Shown here one piece after another: positions 8,269 to 16,497 of a DNA stretch of 64,000 bases. The number at the start of each line of letters is the position of its first letter. Within the stretch, counting starts at the first letter, position 1. This stretch comes from an uncultured Bacteroidia bacterium (GTDB lineage: Bacteria; Bacteroidota; Bacteroidia; Bacteroidales; F082), in the NCBI GenBank assembly GCA_902800965.1, contig CADCGK010000007.1, positions 63,377 to 127,376 of the forward strand, written 5' to 3'. Position numbers and translations under genes: made by a program. The notes under the pieces are model-generated. The model saw nothing but the letters and a program-made list of their open reading frames with translations, ran no database searches and was not told where the DNA came from.

Positions 8269-9734
8269 GTTTTATAAATAATCGAATAAGAACGTTTGGG
8301 ATCATGAGCATTGCCATTAGCCTTAATAATGCCCATGTCTATCATTTTATTTAATCTGATTGTAATGGTCTTGTTTGTTCGATTTGTGAAAGCTTCCAAT
8401 GCAGCTCTGCTCACGACAGTGTTACTCGCCATGTAAACCAACATCTGTCGCTCCAATTCATCAAGTTGCAACCAAATCTCTTCCCCTATTTTTCCCATAG
8501 CATAATCTTTCTGGCGCATATTACGCATTACAATATTATTTTTTAGAGTCAGTTTGACCGATTGTTCTGGCTCACTATAGATAGGATCGTCCAAGAAAAA
8601 CTTCTCCATGTCGGCATAGATACGCTTCACGCCTTCGTTCAGTTCCCTTACCCATCCGAAATCGGTAAGCACGCGTGATATTCTCGGGTTACGTGCGTAT
8701 CGTGTTTCCTTGATGTTGTCAACCGTGACAATGTTTGGCAATTTCCCAGGGCTTGTTATTTCCAATCTGTCATCATACATACTTACCAGAATGTATTTAC
8801 CAGTCATTGCATATTCGCGATGCGTCACTGCATTGACAACTCCCTCTAGCCAAGCGAATTCAGGATATTCTGGAACTATTTGGAACTTACCTGTTTTCTT
8901 ATCCAGGGCCGTAAACTCTCGCAATTGGGTAGCGATAAAATCTTTGGCTTTTTCTATGATACGCAGGATGGGAAAATCCAAGTTCTTGTCACGTATGATA
9001 TTGATATCCGTGCCCGTTTTTGCATAAGTGCCGTCATATCTGACAAAACGTATTCTGCAATTCGGATAGAATTGCTGTATGTTTCTAGCAAACAGCAAGA
9101 CGGCAGCATTGGTAAGGCGTTTTGTCCCACCTTGCTTTTTAATAAAGCCTCTTGCACTCAACAACTGCTCATAGGGCACACCGTCCGCTTGAAGAATCCC
9201 ACGGTATCGTTCCAACAACTCTTCATCAAGATCTTCGATGGTTGCGTCCAAGTTGCATTCATCCTCATAATGACGGATGCTTTTACTATATTCAAGATTA
9301 CGAAGGTCTTCGCCTTTCAGTTCTTTCGTTCTATCTCCTATCCGTAAGAAGGTGGAATCATTGATGGTCCTGATGATCTGATCGGGACTAGCATCTATAT
9401 GCAACAGAAGCACCCTATCAGCAGCCCCTTTATCATTGACGAAATCCAAGAACTCCTCTTCATATCTCGGCATAGGTTTGCAGTACTCTTTAGGTGCCAA
9501 GATGAAGTCGTTAATCTTCTTCTCGTCACATCCTTTCACACCTTCAAGCTTGCGAGTTTTGTCATCCACACCTATTGCTATCGTCCCCCCTTCAGCATTG
9601 GCAAATGCGGAAATATGCATAGCGAGATCAGATGCCTTAATCTTCGCTGACTTGCGGTCAAAAAGCTTGTTCTCATCGGCTTGAACTATATAGTCAAGTG
9701 TAATTAAGGGATTTATCTTGGATTGAACTGACAT
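8256..9734 (-). CDS. AlbA_2 (Schlafen-type) domain, ATP-binding transcriptional-regulator-like protein
   Basis: 492 residues from ATG 9734; a longer frame to 9785 exists but would start upstream of the likely -7 box. Residues about 25-140 form an AlbA_2/Schlafen-like nucleic-acid-binding domain (FDRKSAKIKASDLAMHISAF, ANAEGGTIAIGVDD). The centre resembles the GHKL-type HATPase_c_4 module (WLEGVVNAVTHREYAM, LEITSPGKLPN, GVKRIYADM). The C-terminus has a winged-helix look (AALEAFTNRTNKTITIRLNK). COG2865 proteins are common accessory genes in Bacteroidetes, with proposed regulatory or defence roles. The last residues TSTK and the stop codon come from the 12-bp repeat, so the original C-terminus may have been replaced. 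Confidence 0.85.
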   Translation of the reverse strand: MSVQSKINPLITLDYIVQADENKLFDRKSAKIKASDLAMHISAFANAEGGTIAIGVDDKTRKLEGVKGCDEKKINDFILAPKEYCKPMPRYEEEFLDFVNDKGAADRVLLLHIDASPDQIIRTINDSTFLRIGDRTKELKGEDLRNLEYSKSIRHYEDECNLDATIEDLDEELLERYRGILQADGVPYEQLLSARGFIKKQGGTKRLTNAAVLLFARNIQQFYPNCRIRFVRYDGTYAKTGTDINIIRDKNLDFPILRIIEKAKDFIATQLREFTALDKKTGKFQIVPEYPEFAWLEGVVNAVTHREYAMTGKYILVSMYDDRLEITSPGKLPNIVTVDNIKETRYARNPRISRVLTDFGWVRELNEGVKRIYADMEKFFLDDPIYSEPEQSVKLTLKNNIVMRNMRQKDYAMGKIGEEIWLQLDELERQMLVYMASNTVVSRAALEAFTNRTNKTITIRLNKMIDMGIIKANGNAHDPKRSYSIIYKTSTK

Positions 9735-9764
9735 TTTTTCAATTTTCAATGGGTTTAGAAAAAG

Positions 9765-9772
9765 CAAAGATA
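9765..9772 (-). promoter_or_regulatory. Putative -7 box for the AlbA_2 regulator
   Basis: Reverse-strand TATCTTTG fits TAnnTTTG and lies 30 bp before ATG 9734; it supports that start over the upstream one. The flanking 9786-9962 holds no recognisable gene. Confidence 0.45.
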
Positions 9773-9962
9773 AACAAATATTCAAAATAGACGAGAACTA
9801 ATCTTTACCACAACCCATCATATTCCGTTCAAATAAGGTCATCTGGCGCCTCACAACTTTTGACCGATGACTTCGCTTTTTTTTGCTTGCAAAAACATGG
9901 GATTTTGAGTTTATAGATTAGGGGTTAGAACAAGAACCACCCGTATGACTTCCGTCATTATT

Positions 9963-10763
9963 TCATTGCAACACAGGTCTAAAACTATAATATTCCTCAT
10001 CATCAAATACTTTGATTTCAGATTCAACTTCAATCCTATGTCCATCAGGCAATGTAATGACCTTGTGGTTATCTTGCAAAAACACAGCCATTAGTTTTTG
10101 ATTCTCCCTATAGGATTCAAACAAGGTTTGAGATAGAATGACAGAATACAAGAACTTCTTTTGAAACCCTTCAAAAGATATTGGTCCATTTGCCCGGCTG
10201 CTGTACAAATCAATTCTTCTTGAGGACTCATCGATACTATACAAACCATGAGCAAAGCTGTCTCTTAACACACCATAATAGTTTTCTTCAATTAGATGGC
10301 CAAGTTTTAGTCCCTTTTCTATCAATGGAGTGATTACTTCATTATTTAGGATTATCCATATGTTATCTTCAACACTCAACCTCCACTCATATCCTTTTCC
10401 ACAAGCCAAATGAGTAAGCCTAACCAAATGCTTCAAATAATAGCTGGATTGCCAAAGATGAGCGTAAATCATCAATTCGATCGACAAGAAATCAATGCCT
10501 TCCTCTCCTTCGTATTGAAAACCATCTTTCTTATAATTTCGATTCAAATAATGAACATAAAACTTCTGTCTTGACAAATCTTTTCTAAATCCAGACATGT
10601 CTTGTAAAACATATGGCAATAGTTTGGTGTTTTCAAAACTCTCATAATAATCTCCACCCACAACATATGCTATAAAACCTTCAGGAGAAACATTGTTCGC
10701 GACATTAACGATTTCGTTAACTGCTTCACGAACATCTTGAAATACATCTGTCAAATGTATCAT
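9963..10763 (-). CDS. Hypothetical protein with HEPN-like motif
   Basis: 266 residues; I do not recognise the family. It is mostly helical and soluble, with no signal peptide or membrane segment. A helical stretch (about residues 95-115, ELMIYAHLWQSSYYLKHLVR) is followed by GVLRDSFAHGLYSID, which contains Arg-x4-His as in the RNase motif (Rx4-6H) of HEPN domains, and a C-terminal beta-rich tail (HKVITLPDGHRIEVE). HEPN proteins are often toxins or defence RNases. It sits next to an AlbA_2 gene and a recombination scar, an accessory-gene setting. The HEPN link is inference from one motif. Codon use and base composition are more AT-rich than the flanking aminotransferase gene. Confidence 0.6.
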   Translation of the reverse strand: MIHLTDVFQDVREAVNEIVNVANNVSPEGFIAYVVGGDYYESFENTKLLPYVLQDMSGFRKDLSRQKFYVHYLNRNYKKDGFQYEGEEGIDFLSIELMIYAHLWQSSYYLKHLVRLTHLACGKGYEWRLSVEDNIWIILNNEVITPLIEKGLKLGHLIEENYYGVLRDSFAHGLYSIDESSRRIDLYSSRANGPISFEGFQKKFLYSVILSQTLFESYRENQKLMAVFLQDNHKVITLPDGHRIEVESEIKVFDDEEYYSFRPVLQ

Positions 10764-10802
10764 TATCCTCCTCCTCTTTACAGTTCCGCACCATCAGTCA
10801 CA

Positions 10803-10991
10803 TTATGTATTGACAAGTAGCCTGGTTGCCGCTTCTTTGGCGTCTTGCTCATTACGAACCGGTCTGTTTTGACCAACAGATATTGCTGTGCCAGTTTTGA
10901 TTACATCAAAATGAAGCGCCCGTTCAGAAAACTGCACCTTAATTTGTATTTGATCAAAGCGGCCGCCCGACAAGGACAAGCCGCTCAACAT
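10803..10991 (-). CDS. Small hypothetical ORF or gene remnant
   Basis: 62 codons from ATG 10991 (starts MLSGLSLSGGRFDQ, ends KEAATRLLVNT). No family recognised and no clear promoter. It lies between the sugar-transferase remnant (11021-11165) and the HEPN-like gene in a 420-bp stretch that looks like recombination debris. It may be a small gene, or the end of a gene whose front is lost. The sequence just downstream (10780-10815) in another frame reads VTDGAEL and resembles 44625-44660. Confidence 0.3.
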   Translation of the reverse strand: MLSGLSLSGGRFDQIQIKVQFSERALHFDVIKTGTAISVGQNRPVRNEQDAKEAATRLLVNT

Positions 10992-11020
10992 TTTTTAATG
11001 ATTTCCGCAAGAATGGCTTC

Positions 11021-11165
11021 TTATATCTCCTCCCCTCCATACTCCATCCGTCGCCCCAGTACCGTGGCGAAGATGATCTTGATATCCGTTCAAAAGGAAT
11101 AATTGTGCAGATAATAACGATTGATGCGGACCTTGTCAGGGAAGATCACCTTGTCGTTATTTGAT
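11021..11165 (-). pseudogene. C-terminal remnant of a sugar transferase
   Basis: Reading the reverse strand gives DKVIFPDKVRIN, then YYLHNYSF, an in-frame TGA, then TDIKIIFATVLGRRMEYGG and a TAA at 11021-11023. This aligns with the last 45 residues of the sugar transferase at 1560-2195 (DKVRIN, YYRNYSFF, DMKLILETV). The rest of the gene is absent and the internal stop makes it inactive. It marks where an earlier initiating transferase gene was cut by recombination, beside the start of the present tailoring cluster. Confidence 0.75.
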
Positions 11166-11186
11166 GGTAGGAATGGGAATTAAAGG

Positions 11187-12524
11187 CTACAGCTTATACA
11201 GATTCACTCCTTTCAAATACTGTTCCTGCACCTCTGCCATCTTGATGTTTTCCTTCTTGCTCACTTTGGAATAGAAATATTCATTGGAGAGAATGGCCGT
11301 GACGAAGTCTTTGATTTCGTAACGAAGGCCATCGCCGGCAAATGTGTGGAAGAACTTCTTGTTTTGGTTTGGATCCTCATAACGCAACTCGAAGTAATCT
11401 GTTTTCCACCATGGAGCTGGAACGTATGCATAACCTTTTGTACCTGCTACTACCAGGTTGCCTTCGGTTTTTACGCCAAGACCAACTTGGAATGAGGCCA
11501 CTGCCGATGGGAATCTGAACACAGCCTTGGTGAACATGTCCACTTCATTCTTCATCTTAGAGTAGAAGTTGATGTTCTCGTAGCCAGTTCCTAGAAGTTT
11601 GAAAATAGGAAGCAAGGGGAAACAGGCATTCTCGTTCATACTACCACCCCAATAGTCTTTGTTTAGCTTTTCGGATGATTCGTCAGTAAGCGTAGTAACC
11701 GAAGCATTTACCTCCACGATATCTCCAATGGCACCTGATTTGAGCAACGAAACCAAATGTCCAAAAGCAGGACAATAGGCGGTTTTTAATGCCACCATTA
11801 ACACTTTCCTTTTTTCTTCTGCCAAGTTGTATAGTTCTTCGGCTTGAGCCTTGCCGAATACAAACGGCGTCTCGCACAGCACATGCTTTCCTGCATTCAG
11901 GGCGTTCTTTACATAGTCATAATGGGTGTAGTGAGGTGAGGCTATATAGACTGCGTCGCACTGTTCATACAGATCTGTTTCCGATCCTGATGGTTTCAAT
12001 TCGTATTGTTTACAATAATCTTCGCATTCTTCCTTATTGGGATTGTATGCTGACACGATGGCATTGCTGTTGACAAATTTCGATTCAGGAACAAAGCGGC
12101 TGGCAATACTACCTGTACCAATGACACCTATTCTCACCATCGGGCGCTCTTCACGCAATTGGGTACTGCTTATTCCTTGTGTACGGGGAAGATAAACCAC
12201 CTCACAATACTCCTTGAGGTAATCGAAATAGCCCTCCCAGTCTGATCCAATGGCAAAGATATCAACGCCATATTTCTGAATATCATCAATCTTTTGGCCT
12301 TTGTACTCTTCGATGATAATCTGATCTGCGAGGCCTGTGGCTTTCACGGCTTCAATGCGTTCCATCACATTGTTACAGGTGCTCATCTTACCCCGTTCCA
12401 AATCGAAATTGTCGGTGGTGACACCGACAATTAGATAGTCGCCTAATGCTTTGGCACGTTCTAAGAGACGTTGATGTCCATAATGGAAAAGGTCGTAGGT
12501 TCCGTATGTAATTACTTTTTTCAT
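11187..12524 (-). CDS. Fusion: TagD-like cytidylyltransferase + Gfo/Idh/MocA oxidoreductase
   Basis: 445 residues. Residues 1-130 are a glycerol-3-phosphate cytidylyltransferase-type domain: ITYGTYDLFHYGHQRLLERA with the HxGH-class nucleotide motif, VGVTTDNFD, and TQGISSTQLR, the ISST motif. From residue about 131 a Rossmann NAD(P) domain begins (VRIGVIGTGSIASRFV), continuing as a Gfo/Idh/MocA oxidoreductase (YIASPHYTHYDYVKNALNAG, HVLCETPFVF). The joint architecture suggests that one polypeptide oxidises or reduces an alcohol/polyol and activates its phosphate as a CDP derivative, by analogy to the TarI-TarJ fusions that make CDP-ribitol. It is followed by an acyltransferase and accompanied by a second TagD and two LicD genes, so the product is probably transferred to the glycan as a phosphodiester. 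Substrate unknown. Confidence 0.85.
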   Translation of the reverse strand: MKKVITYGTYDLFHYGHQRLLERAKALGDYLIVGVTTDNFDLERGKMSTCNNVMERIEAVKATGLADQIIIEEYKGQKIDDIQKYGVDIFAIGSDWEGYFDYLKEYCEVVYLPRTQGISSTQLREERPMVRIGVIGTGSIASRFVPESKFVNSNAIVSAYNPNKEECEDYCKQYELKPSGSETDLYEQCDAVYIASPHYTHYDYVKNALNAGKHVLCETPFVFGKAQAEELYNLAEEKRKVLMVALKTAYCPAFGHLVSLLKSGAIGDIVEVNASVTTLTDESSEKLNKDYWGGSMNENACFPLLPIFKLLGTGYENINFYSKMKNEVDMFTKAVFRFPSAVASFQVGLGVKTEGNLVVAGTKGYAYVPAPWWKTDYFELRYEDPNQNKKFFHTFAGDGLRYEIKDFVTAILSNEYFYSKVSKKENIKMAEVQEQYLKGVNLYKL

Positions 12525-12570
12525 TTTTTATCAAATCCAAGTATATCCCATCAACTTTTTTTGTGTTTGA

Positions 12571-13329
12571 TTAATCCACACTTGGCAACTGCACAAATTC
12601 AAGCTCAGGATATTGCTCAAATAATCTATCGGCAAGCATTTCTTCTTTCTTATTATATAATCGTGTAATCCCTGACTTAATTTTACGGGCAGGAACCCCT
12701 CCCAACAGAATTTTTGTCCCTTCACTGGAATAATCTTTATTCAATAGAGTATTACACGCCACAACGCTATCATTTGGCACCACGGATCCAGGGTTAATTG
12801 TAACTCTATTACCCACCCATACGTTTTCTCCTATATGAACAGATTTATTCCGTCTTGAAACCATCCTTTCTTCATCTAGGATATAATGAAAATTGGTGTC
12901 AGAAATTTGACATTGCCAAGAAATCTGGACGTTACTCCCAATAACAATTGAATGAGTACACATAATTGTTGACTCAACATTTATCAATATATTCTCATTC
13001 AGCTTTAAACACCCTTTAGCTTTTACACTCAAGACCGTTCCGTTACTAAATCTTATATTGCCGCCATATACATCCAGCTGTCCTTTTATACAAAACCTAG
13101 TTTTTAAAGGAAAACCATGGCCAAACAATGATGAATTATTTTGGCCAACCTTTATCATTCCCGGAAATACAGGAACATGAATATAACCTCTACCACATGT
13201 ATGTTTAATATCCACTTTTCCATACATGAAAATTGGCAATCTCACTGCCTGTTTAAAAGGAAATAGTTTTAGATTGATTATGATTGTTTTGAATAGATTA
13301 ATAAAAACAAACTGTTTAAGCCACTTCAT
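12571..13329 (-). CDS. Left-handed beta-helix acyltransferase (hexapeptide repeat)
   Basis: 252 residues. The C-terminal half shows hexapeptide-repeat character (SIVIGSNVQISWQCQISDTN, HIGENVWVGNRVTINPGSVV, PNDSVVACNTLL) and ends with GGVPARKIKSGI, the loop common in maltose/galactoside O-acetyltransferase-type enzymes. The N-terminal 90 residues are beta-rich without strong signatures. The likely role is O-acetylation of a sugar in the surface glycan, using acetyl-CoA in the cytoplasm. It overlaps the preceding cytidylyltransferase gene by 4 bp. The gene is distinctly AT-rich. Confidence 0.82.
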   Translation of the reverse strand: MKWLKQFVFINLFKTIIINLKLFPFKQAVRLPIFMYGKVDIKHTCGRGYIHVPVFPGMIKVGQNNSSLFGHGFPLKTRFCIKGQLDVYGGNIRFSNGTVLSVKAKGCLKLNENILINVESTIMCTHSIVIGSNVQISWQCQISDTNFHYILDEERMVSRRNKSVHIGENVWVGNRVTINPGSVVPNDSVVACNTLLNKDYSSEGTKILLGGVPARKIKSGITRLYNKKEEMLADRLFEQYPELEFVQLPSVD

Positions 13330-13742
13330 ACTAACTTACTTCTTAATATTGTAGAAGATATGCCATCTGTATGATCCAAATAAACCACAGAACATCCAAC
13401 CTCAGCAAACTCTTTTTCATAATTATTCCATGCTTCTGTCCCTTTCCAATCAGAACCAACAAAAACCACATCTACACCAAATTCTTTCACGGGTTTTATT
13501 TTATCCATATCAACTTGTGGAACAACCTTATCGACATATCTGATAGCACCCACTATTTCCATTCTGTCCTTTTCGTTGATGATTGGATATTTATTTTTTC
13601 TCTTAAAAGACAATTCGTCAGTAGTTACACCAACGATAAGAAACTCGCATTGTTCTTTTGCCCTACGCAAAATGTTCAAATGGCCGATATGAAACATGTC
13701 ATACACACCTGTTGTATAACCAATTCTGTATTTCTTTTCCAT
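13326..13742 (-). CDS. Glycerol-3-phosphate cytidylyltransferase-like protein (TagD family)
   Basis: 138 residues from ATG 13742; the open frame extends to 13868, but family members start a few residues before GYTTGVYDMFHIGHLNILRR, so the internal start is chosen. The HIGH-type motif, VGVTTDELSFKRK, FVGSDWKGTEAW and the terminal DGISSTILR are standard for TagD-type enzymes (normal length about 130). It makes a CDP-activated alcohol (CDP-glycerol or similar) from CTP and an alcohol phosphate. It lies directly before a LicD-type transferase gene (13756-14583), a natural user of CDP-alcohols. Confidence 0.88.
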   Translation of the reverse strand: MEKKYRIGYTTGVYDMFHIGHLNILRRAKEQCEFLIVGVTTDELSFKRKNKYPIINEKDRMEIVGAIRYVDKVVPQVDMDKIKPVKEFGVDVVFVGSDWKGTEAWNNYEKEFAEVGCSVVYLDHTDGISSTILRSKLV

Positions 13743-13755
13743 CTTTAATAATAGT

Positions 13756-14583
13756 TTATTCTTTCCAATAAAAATGTATATAACTTTGTTCTTTAGGAAC
13801 ACGTTCTTTCTCTGGAGGCAACTGCATATAATCTTTATATCTATCACGTAACACAATATCCGTTCCATTCATAACAAACGCCTTCATATCTTCAAAATCC
13901 ACCATTTCACAAGTCTGAAATGTTGATTTTAGATGGTGTTTTTTTTCATTTAAGCCACGAACATTTGACAGCGATGACCAATACGGACTAGTATCAAAAT
14001 CGTATGTTTGCATAGCTTTGTTTAATTTTACGACCAACACTCTTGCAACACATCCATTCAGTGTTATAATTTTCTTTACAAACAATTTGATTTTTCCAAA
14101 AGTTGAAGGGAAAGAGGAGTATTTGGCAAACGCACCCCTTGCCACAAGTAACAGCCGTCTGAGACGTATTACCTTTTTGTATAATCTATAGATTTCTTTT
14201 TCATCCTCAGGCATGCCGTCAGCCGGGAAAATATCAATCCACACACCCACGTCTTTTGGTAGCCACGGAATTAGAGAAACCATCGTGGTGCGCTTGCAAT
14301 CATATACCCGGGCAAAACCCAACATATAATCTTTATTCTTTTCGAGACAAGCTATTTCATAATTATCCGATTTAAACTCATTGCAGAACCGAGTGTAATC
14401 TTTGCGTGGCATAATAATGTCAATATCGTCGTCCCAGGGAATAAAACCCTTGTGTCGCATTGCACCTATTTGAGTTCCTCCATATAATGAATAACGTATG
14501 TTATTATTCAAGCAGAAACCATGAACATCCTTCAGAATATTTAATTCCTCGCCCTGAAGCTCCTTAAGAGTCAACTCTTTCAT
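13756..14583 (-). CDS. LicD family phosphotransferase
   Basis: 275 residues. The LicD/fukutin nucleotidyltransferase-fold signature is complete: YSLYGGTQIGAMRHKGFIPW followed by DDDIDIIMPRKDY, where the Asp residues bind metal. LicD proteins transfer phosphocholine, or another phospho-alcohol, from its CDP derivative to a sugar hydroxyl. A basic hydrophobic stretch around residue 130-150 could touch the membrane. It is one of two LicD paralogues (the other at 15693-16496), interleaved with a TagD cytidylyltransferase and a class V aminotransferase, so the two probably add phospho-substituents to different positions or act on different donors. Confidence 0.9.
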   Translation of the reverse strand: MKELTLKELQGEELNILKDVHGFCLNNNIRYSLYGGTQIGAMRHKGFIPWDDDIDIIMPRKDYTRFCNEFKSDNYEIACLEKNKDYMLGFARVYDCKRTTMVSLIPWLPKDVGVWIDIFPADGMPEDEKEIYRLYKKVIRLRRLLLVARGAFAKYSSFPSTFGKIKLFVKKIITLNGCVARVLVVKLNKAMQTYDFDTSPYWSSLSNVRGLNEKKHHLKSTFQTCEMVDFEDMKAFVMNGTDIVLRDRYKDYMQLPPEKERVPKEQSYIHFYWKE

Positions 14584-14608
14584 ATTCTAGTTATTTTAAT
14601 TCAGATAA

Positions 14609-15688
14609 TCAGATAAACTTTTTATCACGTAAATCAAGAAATGCATTAATCAATTGGTCATAGTCTTTCTCTGTAAGGCAACCAATATGTCCCACACGGA
14701 ACACCGTATCCTTCATATCACCACCATTAGGACAAATCCACATACCATATTCGTTTTTAATCTTCAAAAAGATTTCATTAGCAGATTGGGTGGTGGGATG
14801 TAACGGTGTCACAGCATTACTCAAACTTTCGCTAATAATCTCGAAAGGAAGATTATACTCCTTTATTTTGTTGCGGAAATAATTTGCCAATCGTGCCGTG
14901 CGCTCAATCTCTACTTTGTCACCACCTGCCGCATCAATCTCCTTCAAACGGACATTGATTTGACGAAGTACACCCACGGCCGGTGTCCATGGTGTTTGTC
15001 CACGTTCCTGATTCTTGAGGGCAAGCTTTAGGTCGAGATATTGGCAGCAACATTTGATGTTTTCGATTCTTTTCAATGCCGATGGAGCCAAAGCCATCAC
15101 CGCAATACCAGGGGGGCATGCCAGGGCTTTTTGGCTGCCTGTTATCATCACACTAGCCCCCAATGCGGCCATATCAAACGGGTCACAGAGAAAGGTACTA
15201 ATGGTATCAACAATTAAAAAACAGCCATTGCGTTTACAGAAATCGCTCACAAGGTTAATGTCATAATGAACACCCGTTGAAGTCTCATGCTTCTGTAACA
15301 GAAATGCCGTATAACCCCTTCCCTCGTATGGAGCAAGGTGTTCTGGTTTCAGAGCCTTTCCATGCTCCAATTTAATTTCCGTAAAAGGAATTTCATGCAA
15401 AGTAAGCAGTTGCACAAAACGTTCACCAAAAGAACCGCCATTGATAACCAAAGCCTTATCTTGTTTGGTCAAACAATTCATAATGGCGGTCTCCATACCA
15501 CCAGAGCCAGAACAGGTCATAAACACTACACGGCTGTCATCGGTAGTATGAGCAAACTTCTTGATAAGTCGTTCATTTTCAAGCATGAGTTCCGAAAACT
15601 CCGCCGTCCTGAAATAAGGCACTTGCTCGGCACCAATGGCCAGTACAGCATCACTTGACTGTACCGGGCCAACTGTGAAATTTATCAT
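14609..15688 (-). CDS. Class V aminotransferase (2-aminoethylphosphonate transaminase-like)
   Basis: 359 residues. PLP fold-type I class V: N-terminal INFTVGPVQSSDAVL, substrate-side FMTCSGSGGMETAIMNCL, LIVDTISTFLCDPFDM and the PLP-lysine segment MITGSQKALACPPGIAVMAL. The closest remembered relatives are 2-aminoethylphosphonate-pyruvate and alanine-glyoxylate/serine-type transaminases. Context between two LicD genes suggests that it makes the amino group of a phospho-amino-alcohol or phosphonate donor, but PEP mutase and phosphonopyruvate decarboxylase, expected for an aminoethylphosphonate route, are absent from this window. The true substrate is therefore open. Confidence 0.82.
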   Translation of the reverse strand: MINFTVGPVQSSDAVLAIGAEQVPYFRTAEFSELMLENERLIKKFAHTTDDSRVVFMTCSGSGGMETAIMNCLTKQDKALVINGGSFGERFVQLLTLHEIPFTEIKLEHGKALKPEHLAPYEGRGYTAFLLQKHETSTGVHYDINLVSDFCKRNGCFLIVDTISTFLCDPFDMAALGASVMITGSQKALACPPGIAVMALAPSALKRIENIKCCCQYLDLKLALKNQERGQTPWTPAVGVLRQINVRLKEIDAAGGDKVEIERTARLANYFRNKIKEYNLPFEIISESLSNAVTPLHPTTQSANEIFLKIKNEYGMWICPNGGDMKDTVFRVGHIGCLTEKDYDQLINAFLDLRDKKFI

Positions 15689-15692
15689 ATTC

Positions 15693-16496
15693 TTATTCGT
15701 TTACGTAATAGGCTTTGTAATCGTGTGAAGGTACTTGTTTCTCCACAGGAGGAGGTGTCATATAATCACCATAATACATACGAAGGAATTGATCGTAACC
15801 CTTAATTATCTTACATTTCACACCATCAAAGTCAACATCAATAAACTCATCAAACAACTCAGATGGGAAATAGAAGAACTTGTTGAAGCCGCATCCGTTG
15901 TCCCAAATACAAATATTCTTTGTCTTTTGACCATTAAATTTTGTCAGGTGTTTTTCTAATTTTCTTTCTATCGAAAAAGAAGAGCATGGTAATAACAATA
16001 GCTTAGGAATAAATTTAGCAAACTTGCGCAATGGAGAATCTGTATCCAAATAACGAACAGTCTTAAAATGATATAAATCAACTAGTCGCTTTCTTTTCTT
16101 TTCCCATTGTTTCAAATCAGAATCCGGTGCGTTATCATAAGGAAAAATTGAAATCCATAAACCTATAAAACCTCTTTTTTTATAATTATCAAAGAAAACC
16201 TTGGTATTTTTATTATAGACTTCTGTTAAAATCTTAAAACAATTTTTGTCTTTAAACGGAGTATAGACAACATACTCTGGATTGTTATAAATTTGTAGAA
16301 AACGATTATAATCTTCACGCGGCATCATGATATCCACATCATCATCCCACGGAATAAAACCATGGTGACGTATAGCACCTATCATTGTACCCCAACAAAC
16401 CGAGTAATTAAGATTATTCTCCCTGCAACAAGAGTCAATGCTCTGCAAAGTCTTAACCATAATGTTTTTTGATTCTTCAAACGATATTTCTCTCAT
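15693..16496 (-). CDS. LicD family phosphotransferase (second copy)
   Basis: 267 residues. Carries the family core YSVCWGTMIGAIRHHGFIPW plus DDDVDIMMPREDY with the metal-binding Asp cluster. It is clearly homologous to the LicD at 13756-14583 at the N-terminus, but diverged elsewhere. It starts 1 bp after the KAS III stop codon and ends 4 bp before the aminotransferase start, so it belongs to the same transcript. Probable role: transfer of a phospho-alcohol group from a CDP donor to the glycan in the cytoplasm. AT-rich composition, like the rest of this module. Confidence 0.9.
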   Translation of the reverse strand: MREISFEESKNIMVKTLQSIDSCCRENNLNYSVCWGTMIGAIRHHGFIPWDDDVDIMMPREDYNRFLQIYNNPEYVVYTPFKDKNCFKILTEVYNKNTKVFFDNYKKRGFIGLWISIFPYDNAPDSDLKQWEKKRKRLVDLYHFKTVRYLDTDSPLRKFAKFIPKLLLLPCSSFSIERKLEKHLTKFNGQKTKNICIWDNGCGFNKFFYFPSELFDEFIDVDFDGVKCKIIKGYDQFLRMYYGDYMTPPPVEKQVPSHDYKAYYVNE

Positions 16497-16497
16497 A

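Noticed and set aside
13742..13868. Upstream extension of the TagD-like protein
   Set aside because: The extra 42 residues are Lys/Ile/Cys-rich, overlap the end of the LicD gene and are absent in the family.
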